Assembly: GCA_947503115.1 (NCBI GenBank) | Contig: CANNCS010000007.1 | Location: forward strand, 1 to 61,635 | DNA length: 61,635 bases | Source: an uncultured Marivita sp. | GTDB taxonomy: Bacteria > Pseudomonadota > Alphaproteobacteria > Rhodobacterales > Rhodobacteraceae | Direction of reading: 5' to 3' | In this document: positions 37,839 through 48,313 of the stretch, one piece after another | How positions within the stretch are numbered: the stretch's first letter is position 1 | Layout of the letters: each line of letters begins with the position of its first letter | Translations under genes and position numbers: made by a program | The notes under the pieces: model-generated | Databases searched by the model: none | The model's input: the letters and a program-made list of their open reading frames with translations, nothing else | What the model was told of the DNA's origin: nothing

Positions 37839-38471
37839 TCACTTGAAGTTGCGGCTGTCCTTGATCTGGTCCCAGGCCCAGACCACCTCTTGCAATTGTT
37901 CTTCCTGACTGCGGTCTCCGCCATTCATATCCGGGTGCAGCACTTTGATAAGCGCCTTGTAGGCTTTGCGCACATCGGCCTTGGACCAGGTGTCTTTTGC
38001 CTCGAGAATTTCGATCGCGCGGCGTTCGGTTGGCGGCAGCCGCTTGGTGTGGCCGGCTGATGTGCCCGCCTTGCCGGGGTTGCGCGTGGCGTTGTTGCCC
38101 AGCACCTGATGCGGGTCTTCGATTCCAAGGCGCGCCCACGCCTTGGCCTCTGGATCGCGCCAATCCTTGGTCTGTCGTTCCCATACTTTATCGGAACTCG
38201 TCTGTGCGTTCATTTCGGCTTCGGTCTTGCCGTCGAAGAAGTTCCACCGGTTGTTGTACTCGCGCACATGCTCCTGACAAAACCAGAAGAAGTCGTCCAG
38301 AACATCCGGCGCTTTTGGCGCTCGGAACTTGCCTGCCTCCTCGCAACCCTCGTGATCACACGCGCGGGTTGAGGTTTCGGATGCGCCTGACATCCCCCGT
38401 CGGCCGCGGGGGTTCTTCTTCTTCGCCGACTTGATCGACATATCGAAACCGAATGGATCTGATTTGCTCAT
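37839..38471 (-). CDS. J-domain protein (DnaJ-class)
   Basis: A 210-residue protein with a J domain at the C-terminal end: AIEILEAKDTWSKADVRKAYK, then LIKVLHPDMNGGDRS with the HPD that stimulates DnaK. The N-terminal part has a CDHEGCEEAGKFRAP motif and FWFCQEHVREYN, four Cys/His residues that could bind zinc. This arrangement (zinc-like N terminus, C-terminal J domain) is a Rhodobacterales/alphaproteobacterial type distinct from DnaJ. The start is ATG 38471, as the upstream codon at 38594 lies inside the divergent bolA gene. Its partner and clients are unknown. Confidence 0.88.
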   Translation of the reverse strand: MSKSDPFGFDMSIKSAKKKNPRGRRGMSGASETSTRACDHEGCEEAGKFRAPKAPDVLDDFFWFCQEHVREYNNRWNFFDGKTEAEMNAQTSSDKVWERQTKDWRDPEAKAWARLGIEDPHQVLGNNATRNPGKAGTSAGHTKRLPPTERRAIEILEAKDTWSKADVRKAYKALIKVLHPDMNGGDRSQEEQLQEVVWAWDQIKDSRNFK

Positions 38472-38545
38472 AACCTGCCCTTTTCGACTCGGAGGCGTGA
38501 GTGTAGACCAAACCGACGCAGAGGTAAGCCCTTGGAGGCGAAAAA

Positions 38546-38803
38546 ATGACCCGAACTGAACAGATCGAAACACGGCTGCGCGAGGCTTTGACACCCCACA
38601 CGCTCACCGTGCGCGACGACAGCGAAGCGCATCGCGGACATTCCGGTTTTCAGGAGGGTGGAGAGAGCCATTTTCACGTAATCATCCGTTCTGAGGCCTT
38701 TGCCGGGCAGTCCCGCATCGCGCGACACCGCATGGTTCACAAGGCGCTTGGCCCCGAGCTGGTGGCCGCGATTCATGCCTTGTCGATGGATTTGGGAGAG
38801 TAG
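38546..38803 (+). CDS. bolA: BolA family protein
   Basis: An 85-residue BolA-type protein with the class II KH-like fold: LREALTPHTLTVRDDSEAHRG, ESHFHVIIRSEAFAG (the conserved H-F-x-V) and RIARHRMVHKALGPEL. BolA proteins pair with monothiol glutaredoxins in iron-sulfur handling and can affect cell shape. A strong GGAGGCG site precedes ATG 38546. It is divergent from the J-domain gene, with only 74 bases between the two starts, a frequent alphaproteobacterial arrangement. Confidence 0.95.
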   Translation: MTRTEQIETRLREALTPHTLTVRDDSEAHRGHSGFQEGGESHFHVIIRSEAFAGQSRIARHRMVHKALGPELVAAIHALSMDLGE

Positions 38804-38815
38804 GCGGGCGTCCGC

Positions 38816-39205
38816 TTAGGCGGGCCGCGTTTCCTCGTTTCCTTCTTCGAATACCGGGTCTTGCGCGGGGTCCGCATCGGCAATTCCGTTGCCTTCTGGC
38901 ACCGCCGACGACACTGTGGGCGTCTTGGTCAAAACCGGCTCGACCCGCGCGGGCACTACTTGGTCCACATCCGCCGTGGTAAGGGCGCGTCGAAACACCA
39001 AGAGCGTCCGCCAATGCGTCTCAGAACCGGTCAGGCCCACACGTTCTTGCGACGGCAACACGTCCGAGCGCTGGTATTCCCAGCCCTCTGCCGCAAGATC
39101 ATTGATCGCTTGCTCCACCCCCTGCGCAAACCGCGCCTCGGGCGTCTTGAGACCTTTGGCCTTGACCCCCTTCACCGGGGCCGGAACCACTTTGTATTCG
39201 TACAT
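38816..39205 (-). CDS. DUF4177 domain-containing protein
   Basis: A 129-residue protein. Residues 1-75 fit DUF4177, beginning MYEYKVVPAP and including LAAEGWEYQRSDVLPSQ and TLLVFRR. The remaining 50 residues are acidic and low in complexity (many Pro, Val, Glu) and probably disordered. Function is unknown. It converges on bolA with a 12-base gap and lies 75 bases downstream of gatB on the same strand. Confidence 0.85.
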   Translation of the reverse strand: MYEYKVVPAPVKGVKAKGLKTPEARFAQGVEQAINDLAAEGWEYQRSDVLPSQERVGLTGSETHWRTLLVFRRALTTADVDQVVPARVEPVLTKTPTVSSAVPEGNGIADADPAQDPVFEEGNEETRPA

Positions 39206-39279
39206 ACCAAACGCCTTACCTATTGGTGAGCCACCATTGTTCCAGACGTAGGCCGGGCTTCAGCTCGGCACTGCCGATC

Positions 39280-40794
39280 TTACAGCCCCAACTTTGCCGT
39301 CACGATCTGGTTGACTGCCGCCGGATTGGCCTTGCCGCCCGTGGCCTTCATCACTTGACCCACAAACCAGCCTGCCAGTTTCGGGTTTTGCTGGGCTTTC
39401 TCCACCTGCGCCGGATTGGCCGCGATGATTTCGTCCACCGCTGCTTCAATCGCCCCAGTGTCAGTAACCTGCTTCATGCCGCGCGCTTCGACGATGTCTG
39501 CCGGGTCGCCACCTTCGGTATAGACGATCTCAAACAGGTCCTTCGCGATCTTGCCCGAGATGTCGCCCTTCTTGATGAGAGCGATGATTCCCGCCAGTTG
39601 TGCAGGCGAGACCGGGCTTTCCGTGATGTCGTGGTCTTCTTTCTTCAGTCGACCGAACAATTCGTTGATGACCCAGTTGGCAGCCAACTTACCGTCACCG
39701 CAGGCTTCGACAACGTTTTCGAAATACCCCGCATTTGCGGTATCCGCGGTCAACACATCGGCATCATATTCCGACAGGCCGAACTCTTTGACAAAGCGGG
39801 CTTTCTTCTCGTCCGGCAGTTCTGGAAGGCTGTCGGCAATATCGTCGACCCACGCCTGTTCGATCTCCAACGGCATCAGATCCGGGCAGGGGAAGTAGCG
39901 ATAATCATGCGCCTCTTCCTTGGACCGCATTGAGCGCGTTTCGTTCTTGTCCGGATCGTAGAGGCGGGTTTCCTGATCAATTGATCCGCCCGCTTCCAAA
40001 ATCCCGATCTGGCGCTTCGCCTCATAGTCGATCGCCATCTGGATGAACCGCATGGAGTTCATGTTCTTGATCTCGCAGCGCGTGCCGAGATGGGAAAAAT
40101 CCTGTGTTTCCTGATACTTCTCGTACTGGCCCGGACGGCAAACCGACACGTTCACATCCGCCCGTAGGTTGCCGTTCTGCATGTTTCCATCGCACGTCCC
40201 CAGATACCGCAGGATCTGCCGCAGCTTGACGACATAGGCCGCCGCCTCTTCCGGGCCTCGAATATCGGGGCGGCTGACGATCTCCATCAGCGCCACACCC
40301 GTCCGGTTCAAGTCCACAAAGGACATCGCCGGGTCCATGTCATGGATCGACTTGCCCGCGTCCTGTTCAATGTGGATGCGTTCGATCCGCACGCGCCGCG
40401 CGATGCCTGGCTCCATGTCTACGATGACTTCGCCTTCGCCCACGATGGGATGATACAGCTGGCTGATCTGGTAACCCTGCGGCAGATCGGGGTAGAAATA
40501 GTTTTTACGGTCAAACGCCGACTTCAGGTTGATTTGTGCCTTAAGGCCCAACCCCGTGCGCACCGCCTGTTCGACGCAGAATTCGTTGATCACCGGGAGC
40601 ATTCCCGGCATTGCCGCGTCCACGAAAGACACGTTCGAGTTGGGCTCTGCCCCAAATTGTGTCGATGCGCCCGAGAACAGCTTGGCCTTGGAGGCGATCT
40701 GTGCGTGCACCTCCATCCCGATGACCAGTTCCCAGTCATGCTTGGCGCCGGCAATCACCTTGGGTTTGGGGGCTTCGAAGGTCAGGTCCAGCAT
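39280..40794 (-). CDS. gatB: Aspartyl/glutamyl-tRNA amidotransferase subunit B
   Basis: GatB is the kinase/tRNA-binding subunit of GatCAB, which converts misacylated Glu-tRNA-Gln (and Asp-tRNA-Asn) to the amide form. The 504-residue protein has the full layout: [22 protein letters not shown] at the start, [38 protein letters not shown], and the C-terminal YqeY-like domain ending [20 protein letters not shown] precedes ATG 40794. gatA and gatC are not in the window. Confidence 0.98.
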   Translation of the reverse strand: MLDLTFEAPKPKVIAGAKHDWELVIGMEVHAQIASKAKLFSGASTQFGAEPNSNVSFVDAAMPGMLPVINEFCVEQAVRTGLGLKAQINLKSAFDRKNYFYPDLPQGYQISQLYHPIVGEGEVIVDMEPGIARRVRIERIHIEQDAGKSIHDMDPAMSFVDLNRTGVALMEIVSRPDIRGPEEAAAYVVKLRQILRYLGTCDGNMQNGNLRADVNVSVCRPGQYEKYQETQDFSHLGTRCEIKNMNSMRFIQMAIDYEAKRQIGILEAGGSIDQETRLYDPDKNETRSMRSKEEAHDYRYFPCPDLMPLEIEQAWVDDIADSLPELPDEKKARFVKEFGLSEYDADVLTADTANAGYFENVVEACGDGKLAANWVINELFGRLKKEDHDITESPVSPAQLAGIIALIKKGDISGKIAKDLFEIVYTEGGDPADIVEARGMKQVTDTGAIEAAVDEIIAANPAQVEKAQQNPKLAGWFVGQVMKATGGKANPAAVNQIVTAKLGL

Positions 40795-40877
40795 GGCAAA
40801 TCCTCTTGGCGTGAACGCCGCGTGGAATACGCCAGAGGGGGGCAGGGGGCAAGGGGGCCTTGCCGGGTTTCCCGTCG

Positions 40878-42080
40878 TCAGGCGTCAGGACGCCGCGGCG
40901 CAGTAACAGGCGGCAGCCCTTTGGCGTGGCGATCCAGTGCCGCCGAAGCGCGTTGGCGCCCCTTGGCAAGCCGATCCTGATCTTCAAGGCGGCTCGCCCA
41001 AACGCCCTTGGCGGCATACCAAATCCGCGGATGTATCTCGTGCAGATAATCACTCACGATCCAGTCAAAACAATCCGCAATCTGGGTGCGGGCGTCGCGG
41101 TTAACCCCTTCGGATTCAAGCGCTGTTCCGGTATAGGCGGCAAAGCTGTTGACGGTGTGCTGATCGTTACGCCGCGCAAGAATGTCCTGTATGCCTTGGC
41201 AGAATAGGTCGCCATCCAGCAGCGCAAATGCCTCGTCATCGACGGTCAGCGCGTCCAAATAGGTCCAGGTGTAGCCTCCGGTTCCCCAGACATCGGCCGT
41301 GCGTTCCATTGTGCGGTGGGCCTCGTGGGACAGCCGTTCGTGGCTTCCGAACCAGCGCGGAAGCATATGGTTGCCCAGAGCGCGCATGTATTTGGCTACA
41401 CCGGGAGCGAGGTCGATCAGATCTTCGTAATCGTCGCTCGCGCGTGTCCGGGGCTGTGTTTCGGCGGCCAGCAGCGCACATCGCACCGAGGCCAGCATGG
41501 GGGAGTCCAGTTCAAAGGCGTCGTAAGGGTCGATCAGCCGATCTGCGCTGTGGAAATGACGGAAGAATGCCGCGCGATGAGCGGCCGGGATGTCTTGCCG
41601 CCAGCTTTCACCACGCCAAGCCCATCCGATGTCGATATGCGCCATCGCAACAACATAGGCGACCCCATAGTCTTGCGGCGTTTCTTCCAGCACAAGCTGC
41701 ATGTCGTTCATGATCGACGCTGCGCTCATTTCATCGCCTGCTGCGACCGCGCGGGTTGCGGCGGTGACGGCGTCCGCGCGCGCACCTTCGGCTAGAATAT
41801 CAGCTTCGGGCACGCCGCCGGGCGTCTGGCTCCGTGCGGCATCGGCCTCGCGGATGCGATCTCCCAATGTGGCCCATGCATCCTGCCGCGCGAGAAATAG
41901 CCCGGCTTCGAACAGCGCGTGGTGGGCATCCTCTTCTTCGCTGGTCACGCGGAATGGAAGGCGAGATTTCGGTTGATTTCCAAGGGCTTCGATGTTCAGA
42001 ACTGTTCCACGCGGAGTCGGGTCAGACGTCGCGCCACGCGCCATGCGGATTAGACTGGTCAGGTTGTTCAAAACGGTCAT
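40878..42080 (-). CDS. Uncharacterised 400-aa protein, Rhodobacterales type
   Basis: I do not recognise a named domain in this 400-residue protein. There is no signal peptide or membrane span; the composition is helix-rich with many Ala, Asp, Trp and His ([49 protein letters not shown]). It looks globular and conserved rather than spurious, and codon use matches its neighbours. ATG 42080 is chosen because the codon upstream (TTG 42095) is a poor start. It lies 83 bases upstream of gatB on the same strand and may share its transcript. Confidence 0.75.
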   Translation of the reverse strand: MTVLNNLTSLIRMARGATSDPTPRGTVLNIEALGNQPKSRLPFRVTSEEEDAHHALFEAGLFLARQDAWATLGDRIREADAARSQTPGGVPEADILAEGARADAVTAATRAVAAGDEMSAASIMNDMQLVLEETPQDYGVAYVVAMAHIDIGWAWRGESWRQDIPAAHRAAFFRHFHSADRLIDPYDAFELDSPMLASVRCALLAAETQPRTRASDDYEDLIDLAPGVAKYMRALGNHMLPRWFGSHERLSHEAHRTMERTADVWGTGGYTWTYLDALTVDDEAFALLDGDLFCQGIQDILARRNDQHTVNSFAAYTGTALESEGVNRDARTQIADCFDWIVSDYLHEIHPRIWYAAKGVWASRLEDQDRLAKGRQRASAALDRHAKGLPPVTAPRRPDA

Positions 42081-42324
42081 CGGTATGGCCTTCAAGAGGT
42101 CCGGTACACAAGCCGGAAGAGCAGACGTGTCTTATTTGGAATGCCTCGAAAAGGTGTCGCAAATCGGGCGCCAAAGAGATTTCGTTGGGGTATTCCAAAG
42201 GCGTTTGTTCTGGAGTGGGTGGCACAAAGCCGTATTTTGCGGTTCCGGCGCTGAAAACCGCTCATATTGGGGGGTATTTGCGCTTTTCCTTGATTTTTGA
42301 TGGAAAATCAGGAAAGCCGTGCTG

Positions 42325-43044
42325 ATGTCACGCTGGGGGATCATAGGTGTGGCGGTGTTTGTGCTTGGTTTAGCTGGGGCTGTTTCGGCCACACCCGCCA
42401 CAATGGTTGATACGCATTCAACCAACGCGCTGACCGCGTCTTTACGACCGGTGGCGCGCAATTACACCCCTCTGCCCGATATGCGCTGGAGCCATCGAAA
42501 CGAAGCTGATCGCTGGTCTCGTGCCGCTTTGAGCGCGCTGCGCAGCCATGCCAGCGCCCTTCCACGGGTCGTACCCAAGGATATCGCAGCGTGGTGTCCG
42601 GCCTACGTGACCAACGACACTTCCGCCCGTGAGGCGTTCTGGATCGGCTTGCTGTCGACGCTGGCCAAGCACGAAAGCACCTATCGACCAACGGCCGTGG
42701 GCGGAGGCGGCAAATGGTACGGTTTGCTGCAGATTCTTCCCGCCACCGCGCGCGGATATGGCTGCAATGCAACCTCTCGCGAAGGTCTGAAGAACGGCGC
42801 GGCGAACCTGCAGTGTGGCTTGCGGATCATGGCCGTGACAGTGCCGCGCGACGGGGTCGTGTCATACGGGATGCGTGGCGTTGCGGCGGATTGGGGGCCG
42901 TTCCACAGTCGAACCAAGCGCTCTGACATGATGAAGTGGACTCGCGCACAGCCTTATTGTGCAGGGCTTTCGCGGTCATTGCGCCCTGTGGCTCGCCCGG
43001 TTCAAGCGCCGTGGAACGGCGTGGTGTCTACCCAAGGGTTTTAG
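42325..43044 (+). CDS. Lytic transglycosylase SLT-domain protein
   Basis: A 239-residue exported peptidoglycan-cleaving enzyme. Residues 1-22 are a signal peptide (ending AGAVSA). The SLT-type catalytic region starts with LAKHESTYRPTAVGGGGKW, where the Glu of HES is the expected catalytic acid, followed by YGLLQILPATARGYGC and NGAANLQCGLRIM. AGGAAA at 42310-42315 supports ATG 42325 over GTG 42319. Four cysteines (AWCP, YGCN, LQCG, PYCA) could form disulfides in the periplasm. It overlaps the convergent acyltransferase stop by four bases. Confidence 0.87.
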   Translation: MSRWGIIGVAVFVLGLAGAVSATPATMVDTHSTNALTASLRPVARNYTPLPDMRWSHRNEADRWSRAALSALRSHASALPRVVPKDIAAWCPAYVTNDTSAREAFWIGLLSTLAKHESTYRPTAVGGGGKWYGLLQILPATARGYGCNATSREGLKNGAANLQCGLRIMAVTVPRDGVVSYGMRGVAADWGPFHSRTKRSDMMKWTRAQPYCAGLSRSLRPVARPVQAPWNGVVSTQGF

Positions 43045-43901
43045 GCCCGACGCACCGGGAAACGTGTCGCATCCAGCAGCGATACCCCTTGCTTGCGTGC
43101 TTCTCCCAAAGCCAGCGTCGCCCGTCGCAAAAGCGCGATCCCGTCTTCCGAATTCTCCGGCAGCGCTTTGGGTGAGATCGGTTCTCCCACCCGGATCTCA
43201 TAAGGCTGGCGGTGCTTGTTCAGGGTTTCGTGGAACAAGGTGATGTCGCGCAGTGTCGGGTGGATGGCGTCGAACAGATAAAACAAGGCCGAGTTGCGGG
43301 CCTGCACGTGGATCGGGATCACGGGTAGATCGAATTTGCGCGCCAGCATCGCCGCAGAAGCCATCCATGGCCGTTCATGCAACCGCGTGCCACGCCGTTT
43401 CGCCAACCGCCCCGAAGGAAAGATCACGCCCAACCGCCCCTCGGCCACCGCCTTGCGGGCAAATACCATGGTGCCCCGCGTCTTGGCATGGCTGCACTGT
43501 TCCTTGCGCCATTCAACAGGGGCAATCATATCGGCCATTTGCGGCAGCACTTTGAGAATGTCGTGATTCGCAAAGTAATATGCATCCTGACGCACCTGCC
43601 GTAGCGCAGAGTGCAGGATGATCCCATCGGCAATCCCGGTTGGGTGGTTGGCCACGATCAATGCTGGCCCATGCCGGGGCAGGTGGCCCAAACCAGACAC
43701 CGTCACATCACGGGCCAGCCTATCTGCCATCACCGTCATAATGTCGGCTGAGCTTAGGTGTTCGACCGCTTTTCCCAGTTCACACGTCCGGTCATAACCC
43801 AAAAGCCTGTTTAACGTGGGCCGCGCCAGTGACGCTGCCAGTGTCGGGCGAAACAACCAAGGCGCACGGTCCTCGATCAGTGGGTCGATGCGGTCTTTCA
43901 T
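43041..43901 (-). CDS. Lysophospholipid acyltransferase (PlsC-like)
   Basis: A 286-residue acyltransferase of the 1-acylglycerol-3-phosphate acyltransferase superfamily. The catalytic block is VANHPTGIADG near residue 85; the spacing from His to Asp is five residues rather than the four of the classic HX4D, which characterises this subgroup. The second block is GVIFPSGRLAKRRG, followed by LPVIPIHVQARN. Substrate could be phospholipid, ornithine lipid or another acyl acceptor. A GAGGAGAAG site precedes ATG 43901; the open frame upstream is not conserved. Confidence 0.85.
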   Translation of the reverse strand: MKDRIDPLIEDRAPWLFRPTLAASLARPTLNRLLGYDRTCELGKAVEHLSSADIMTVMADRLARDVTVSGLGHLPRHGPALIVANHPTGIADGIILHSALRQVRQDAYYFANHDILKVLPQMADMIAPVEWRKEQCSHAKTRGTMVFARKAVAEGRLGVIFPSGRLAKRRGTRLHERPWMASAAMLARKFDLPVIPIHVQARNSALFYLFDAIHPTLRDITLFHETLNKHRQPYEIRVGEPISPKALPENSEDGIALLRRATLALGEARKQGVSLLDATRFPVRRA

Positions 43902-43932
43902 GTGGCTTCTCCTCGCAGAGTAGCGTGACAAT

Positions 43933-44011
43933 GGCATGACTACCGCAGAACATTTGGCACCGGGAGGCAAGTCATAATTCCGGAACGTCATGTTCTGCGC
44001 GAAGTCATGCC
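43933..44011. repeat. Long imperfect inverted repeat
   Basis: The arm GGCATGACTACCGCAGAACAT (shown as starting 43933) is repeated in reverse at 43990-44011 with one substitution-plus-insertion, separated by 36 bases. Weaker matching continues outward on both sides (around 43912-43925 and 44015-44030). The feature lies between the acyltransferase start and the pepN stop, where no gene is seen. It may be a small hairpin element (MITE-like) or an RNA hairpin. Confidence 0.6.
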
Positions 44012-44123
44012 ACTTGCACGCAAACGTCTGCGACCCCCTGCTGGTTCCGGGGGGAGGCCACATTTTCAGTGTGCAGCCTATGCCAAACCTCTCAGGCAAG
44101 CTGGCCCATTGCGGTGATGCAAG

Positions 44124-46673
44124 TCAGCCCAAGATCCGACTGACCATTTCGTCGGTGTCGCGGCTCAGCTTCGGCTTGGCCTTGATCCGCTCCAACTGGG
44201 TGCGGATCAGTGCCTGCCGATCGGCATCGTACCGCTTCCACGTTTGGAACACCGAACACATACGCGCAGTGGTTTGCGGGTTCTTGTCATCCAGTTTGAT
44301 CAGCCAATCGGCAAGGAATGCATAGCCGGCACCGTCTTTGCGGTGGAAGCCCGCATGGTTCATCGCGAAACCACCCATCACCGCACGGAACCGGTTGGGG
44401 TTTCCCATGTCAAAGGCCGGGTGTTCGACCAGCCCTTCGGCCACGTCGGCGGCCACATCTGGTTTCGCCATGCCAACCTGAAGCCCGAACCATTTGTCCA
44501 TGACCAGCCGGTCCAGTTTCCACTGCTGTTCAAATGCCTTGATCGCGGCATCGCCCCGGCCAGCCGAGATCAGTTGAGAAAGCGCTGAAAGCTGCAGCGT
44601 CATGTTGTCTGCACTGTCATATTGCGCCTGTGCTTCGGCGCCGCCATCAAGGCGCGTCTGCAACGCGAGCAAAGCGGACCCCAAGGACCGCTTGCCTGCC
44701 TGTTCGGCATCGGGCTGATACGGCGCATCAACCGAAACTGAGGCACGCAAATCGGGAAGGAACCCTTGCCAGACCTGGGCCATGTGACCGCGCAGGTCTT
44801 CGGACGCCTGCCAGATCGCATCGGGGTCGGGTACAGCGCCCATTTCGAACAGAACCTGCGCCATTTCCGATTGGGTCGGCAGCGATAGCATCAGCGCGCG
44901 GAAGGCGGGGTCAAGGGCATCGTCACGGACCACCCGTTCCAAACCGTCAAGCCACGCACCATCAGGCCCGGCTCCGTCGCGGATCATCGACAAAAGGCAG
45001 TCACGAGCCAGATTTCGGTTGGCTTCCCATCGGTTAAATTCGTCCGTGTCATGCGCGAGCAGAAACGCGCGCTCTTCGCGACTTACTTCGCGTTCAAGAA
45101 CGATAGGGGCAGAGAACCCCCTAAGGATCGACGGCACGGGTTTGCTGGCCAGCCCGTCAAACGAAAAACTTTGCTCGGCTTGCGTCATTTCCAAAATGCG
45201 CGTTGGTTCTACCTCAACGCCGTTCGGGTTCAGCAGGCCCACTGCAATCGGAATGACCTTGGGGTCTTTTACATCCTGTCCGGGGGTTGGCGGTGTGTGC
45301 TGTTTTAAGCTCAGGGTATAGACTCCGTCCGCCCATTCCTCGGACACGGACACGCGCGGCGTGCCGGATTGCGAATACCACAGCTTGAACTGCGCAAGGT
45401 CGCGGCCTGTGGCGTCCTCAAATACACGCAGCCAGTCTTCGATGGTGCAGGCCTGACCATCATGGCGGTCAAAATAGAGGTTAAGTGCACCAGAATAAGC
45501 ATCGTCACCAACCAACGTTTTCAGCATGCCGATCACTTCGGCGCCTTTTTCATAGACTGTGGCGGTGTAGAAATTGTTAATTTCCTGAAAACTCTCCGGC
45601 CGCACTGGATGGCTCAGCGGGCCTTGGTCTTCGGGGAATTGACGCGCGCGCAGATCGATCACGTCGCTGATGCGTTTCACGGGTTCAGACCGCATATCTG
45701 CCGTAAATTGCGCATCGCGGAAGACGGTTAGCCCCTCTTTCAAGCAAAGCTGAAACCAGTCACGACAGGTGATCCGGTTGCCCGTCCAATTGTGAAAGTA
45801 TTCATGCGCAATAATCGCTTCAATTCTTTCGAAATTCATGTCGGTCGAGGTTTCCGGCGAGGCCAGAACGCAGGACGAATTGAACACGTTCAGGCCCTTG
45901 TTCTCCATCGCGCCCATGTTGAAATCGTCGACGGCAACGATGTTGAAGATATCAAGATCGTATTCCCGTCCATAGACGTCTTCGTCCCAAGTCATTGATT
46001 TCTTGAGCGCCTCCATCCCGAACGCACATTTGCCTTCATCGCCGGGACGGACCCAGATGTTCAACTCCACGTCCTTGCCGGATTTGGTGGTAAAGCTGTC
46101 TGGATGGTTGATCAGCTCGCCCGCGACCAACGCAAAAAGATAGGCGGGCTTGGGCCAGGGGTCGTGCCATTCGGCCCAGCCTTCGCCGCTGCCCGCTGGG
46201 TTTCCATTGGACAGCTTCACCTTTTCTTCACCCTCGATCCGTACCGTGAAGGTGCTCATCACGTCCGGGCGGTCGGGATAGTAGGTAATCTTGCGAAACC
46301 CTTCCGCCTCGCATTGGGTGCAATACATACCGTTCGACATGTAAAGGCCTTCCAGCGCGGTGTTGGTCTGGGGGCTGATCTCTACCTCCGACTCCCAAAT
46401 AAAGGGCTTGTCCGGTACAGCGCAACGCAGCCCGTTATCGGTCAGGTCTGGCGTCACATCTTGCCCGTCGATCTTTGCCCAGATCAGGGAAAGCTCTTCG
46501 CCATGCAGAAAAAACGTGTCGTCGGTCGCGCCCGGATTCGGGGCAAACGCAATCCGACTTACCACCCGCGTCGAGGTCGGTGCCAAACGAAAGGTCAGGT
46601 GAACGCTCCCCACCACATAGCCGAATGGCGTGTAATCCTTGAGGTAGATCGTCGTGGGTGCAGCGTCTTTCAT
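44124..46673 (-). CDS. pepN: Aminopeptidase N
   Basis: A zinc M1-family aminopeptidase of 849 residues that removes N-terminal residues from peptides in the cytoplasm. The exopeptidase motif is MGAMENKGLNVF, and the zinc site is IIAHEYFHNWTGNRITC followed by the distal Glu in LKEGLTVFRD. The C-terminal domain is the DUF3458-type helical arch of bacterial PepN. The open frame begins at 46754, but ATG 46673 gives the family start (MKDAAPTTIYLKDYTP) and has CGGAGC upstream. It is divergent from the photolyase gene, 122 bases away. Confidence 0.96.
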   Translation of the reverse strand: MKDAAPTTIYLKDYTPFGYVVGSVHLTFRLAPTSTRVVSRIAFAPNPGATDDTFFLHGEELSLIWAKIDGQDVTPDLTDNGLRCAVPDKPFIWESEVEISPQTNTALEGLYMSNGMYCTQCEAEGFRKITYYPDRPDVMSTFTVRIEGEEKVKLSNGNPAGSGEGWAEWHDPWPKPAYLFALVAGELINHPDSFTTKSGKDVELNIWVRPGDEGKCAFGMEALKKSMTWDEDVYGREYDLDIFNIVAVDDFNMGAMENKGLNVFNSSCVLASPETSTDMNFERIEAIIAHEYFHNWTGNRITCRDWFQLCLKEGLTVFRDAQFTADMRSEPVKRISDVIDLRARQFPEDQGPLSHPVRPESFQEINNFYTATVYEKGAEVIGMLKTLVGDDAYSGALNLYFDRHDGQACTIEDWLRVFEDATGRDLAQFKLWYSQSGTPRVSVSEEWADGVYTLSLKQHTPPTPGQDVKDPKVIPIAVGLLNPNGVEVEPTRILEMTQAEQSFSFDGLASKPVPSILRGFSAPIVLEREVSREERAFLLAHDTDEFNRWEANRNLARDCLLSMIRDGAGPDGAWLDGLERVVRDDALDPAFRALMLSLPTQSEMAQVLFEMGAVPDPDAIWQASEDLRGHMAQVWQGFLPDLRASVSVDAPYQPDAEQAGKRSLGSALLALQTRLDGGAEAQAQYDSADNMTLQLSALSQLISAGRGDAAIKAFEQQWKLDRLVMDKWFGLQVGMAKPDVAADVAEGLVEHPAFDMGNPNRFRAVMGGFAMNHAGFHRKDGAGYAFLADWLIKLDDKNPQTTARMCSVFQTWKRYDADRQALIRTQLERIKAKPKLSRDTDEMVSRILG

Positions 46674-46795
46674 CGGAAGCTCCGGAATTGTGTCATTGCG
46701 GTTTGAGATAATACCTACGCCGCGATTTGAAAGAAGGAAAACGGGTTGCGCCATCAGGGCTGTTCAAATGCACGCCCGCACCTAGCTTGCACCGC

Positions 46796-48313
46796 ATGAC
46801 GACACTCCTCTGGTTCAAACGCGATCTGCGCATCCATGACCACCCAGCGTTGGCACTGGCCGCACGGGAGGACCGGGTTGTGCCGTTATACATCGTTGAA
46901 CCGGAATATTGGGCGCTGCCTGACACATCGGGCAGGCAATATACATTTTTGCAGGAAAGCCTTTCCGATTTGCAAACCGCATTGCGCCATCTGGGTAGCG
47001 ATCTGGTGATCCGAGTGGGTGATGCCGTGACTGTTTTCCAAGAGTTATACCAAACGGTAAAATTTGATCACGTGATCAGCCACGAAGAAACCGGCAATAC
47101 GTGGACCTTTGCACGTGACAAACGCGTTGCGGCCTGGGCAAGGCGGCAGGGTGTGCGCTGGACAGAACGACCGCAATCGGGCGTCGTGCGCCGATTGCAA
47201 GGGCGCGACGGTTGGGGAGGGCAGCGCAATGCCTTTATCGCGCAAGCTCAGGTCGAGGCGCCAAAGGTGTTGCCCCCATGCGACCTGCCGTCGGATCCTT
47301 TGCCAAATCTTTGCGCACCAGATTCCTGTTCCGGCAGGCAAAAGGGGGGGCGTGACCACGCGCTGTCACTGCTCGGTGGCTTTCTGACCGATCGAGGGCA
47401 GACCTATCGCCGTGCGATGTCCTCGCCGTTGCAAGGCGCTGTCGCATGTTCTCGTCTCAGCCCCCATTTGGCACTGGGTACGATCACGATCCGCGAGGTG
47501 GTTCAGGCGACTGTAGCCCGTCAACGAGAGATCAAAGGCGGGCCAAGGGATGGCTGGGCCGGAAGCCTGAAGTCATTTCAGTCGCGTCTCGCATGGCGTG
47601 ACCACTTCATGCAGAAGCTGGAGGATGAACCCGCCCTAGAACACCGCTGCCTGCACCGCGCCTACGAGGGGATGCGCCCGCTTGAACCGGATCACAGCCG
47701 ATTGACCGCGTGGGAAAACGGCGAAACCGGATTGCCCTTTCTTGATGCCTGCATGCGGTCGCTCCGCACAGTCGGTTGGCTCAATTTTCGGATGCGGGCA
47801 ATGGTGGTGAGTGTGGCGAGCTATCACCTCTGGCTCGATTGGCGCAGCACGGGCCAACACCTGGCCCGCATGTTTACCGATTACGAGCCGGGTATCCACT
47901 GGTCCCAGATGCAGATGCAATCGGGTACCACGGGTATCAACACGCCGCGCATCTACAACCCGATCAAGCAGGGCCGCGACCAAGACCCGACCGGTATTTT
48001 CACGCGCCGCTGGCTGCCGGAACTGGCTGATGTGCCGGACAACCACCTGCATACACCGTGGACATGGGACGAGGCTGGGCGCGTGCTGGGCAAGACCTAT
48101 CCAGAGCCGATCATCGACGTTTCCGAAGCCGCCCGTATCGCTCGCGACCGGATCTTTTCAATGCGTCGCAGCGTCGACCGATCCGAGACACAGCGCGTGA
48201 TCCACAAACATGCCAGCCGCAAGGACAGTGCGGGCCATTTCGTTAACGACCGCGCGCGTCGCAAGCCACGACGTTCCAAAGCTGATAGTGCTCAGTTGAA
48301 GTTTGACCTCTGA
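46796..48313 (+). CDS. Cryptochrome/photolyase family FAD protein
   Basis: A 505-residue member of the photolyase/cryptochrome family. The N-terminal antenna domain starts [20 protein letters not shown]. The FAD domain has [33 protein letters not shown] and [19 protein letters not shown]. In the region where class I CPD photolyases have QWAAGTGTDA, this protein has [14 protein letters not shown] followed by [16 protein letters not shown], so it belongs to a separate branch. It may repair UV dimers in a light-driven way or act as a sensor. ATG 46796 is favoured over upstream 46727 by the family N terminus. Its TGA shares one base with the following DUF2256 gene. Confidence 0.88.
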   Translation: MTTLLWFKRDLRIHDHPALALAAREDRVVPLYIVEPEYWALPDTSGRQYTFLQESLSDLQTALRHLGSDLVIRVGDAVTVFQELYQTVKFDHVISHEETGNTWTFARDKRVAAWARRQGVRWTERPQSGVVRRLQGRDGWGGQRNAFIAQAQVEAPKVLPPCDLPSDPLPNLCAPDSCSGRQKGGRDHALSLLGGFLTDRGQTYRRAMSSPLQGAVACSRLSPHLALGTITIREVVQATVARQREIKGGPRDGWAGSLKSFQSRLAWRDHFMQKLEDEPALEHRCLHRAYEGMRPLEPDHSRLTAWENGETGLPFLDACMRSLRTVGWLNFRMRAMVVSVASYHLWLDWRSTGQHLARMFTDYEPGIHWSQMQMQSGTTGINTPRIYNPIKQGRDQDPTGIFTRRWLPELADVPDNHLHTPWTWDEAGRVLGKTYPEPIIDVSEAARIARDRIFSMRRSVDRSETQRVIHKHASRKDSAGHFVNDRARRKPRRSKADSAQLKFDL

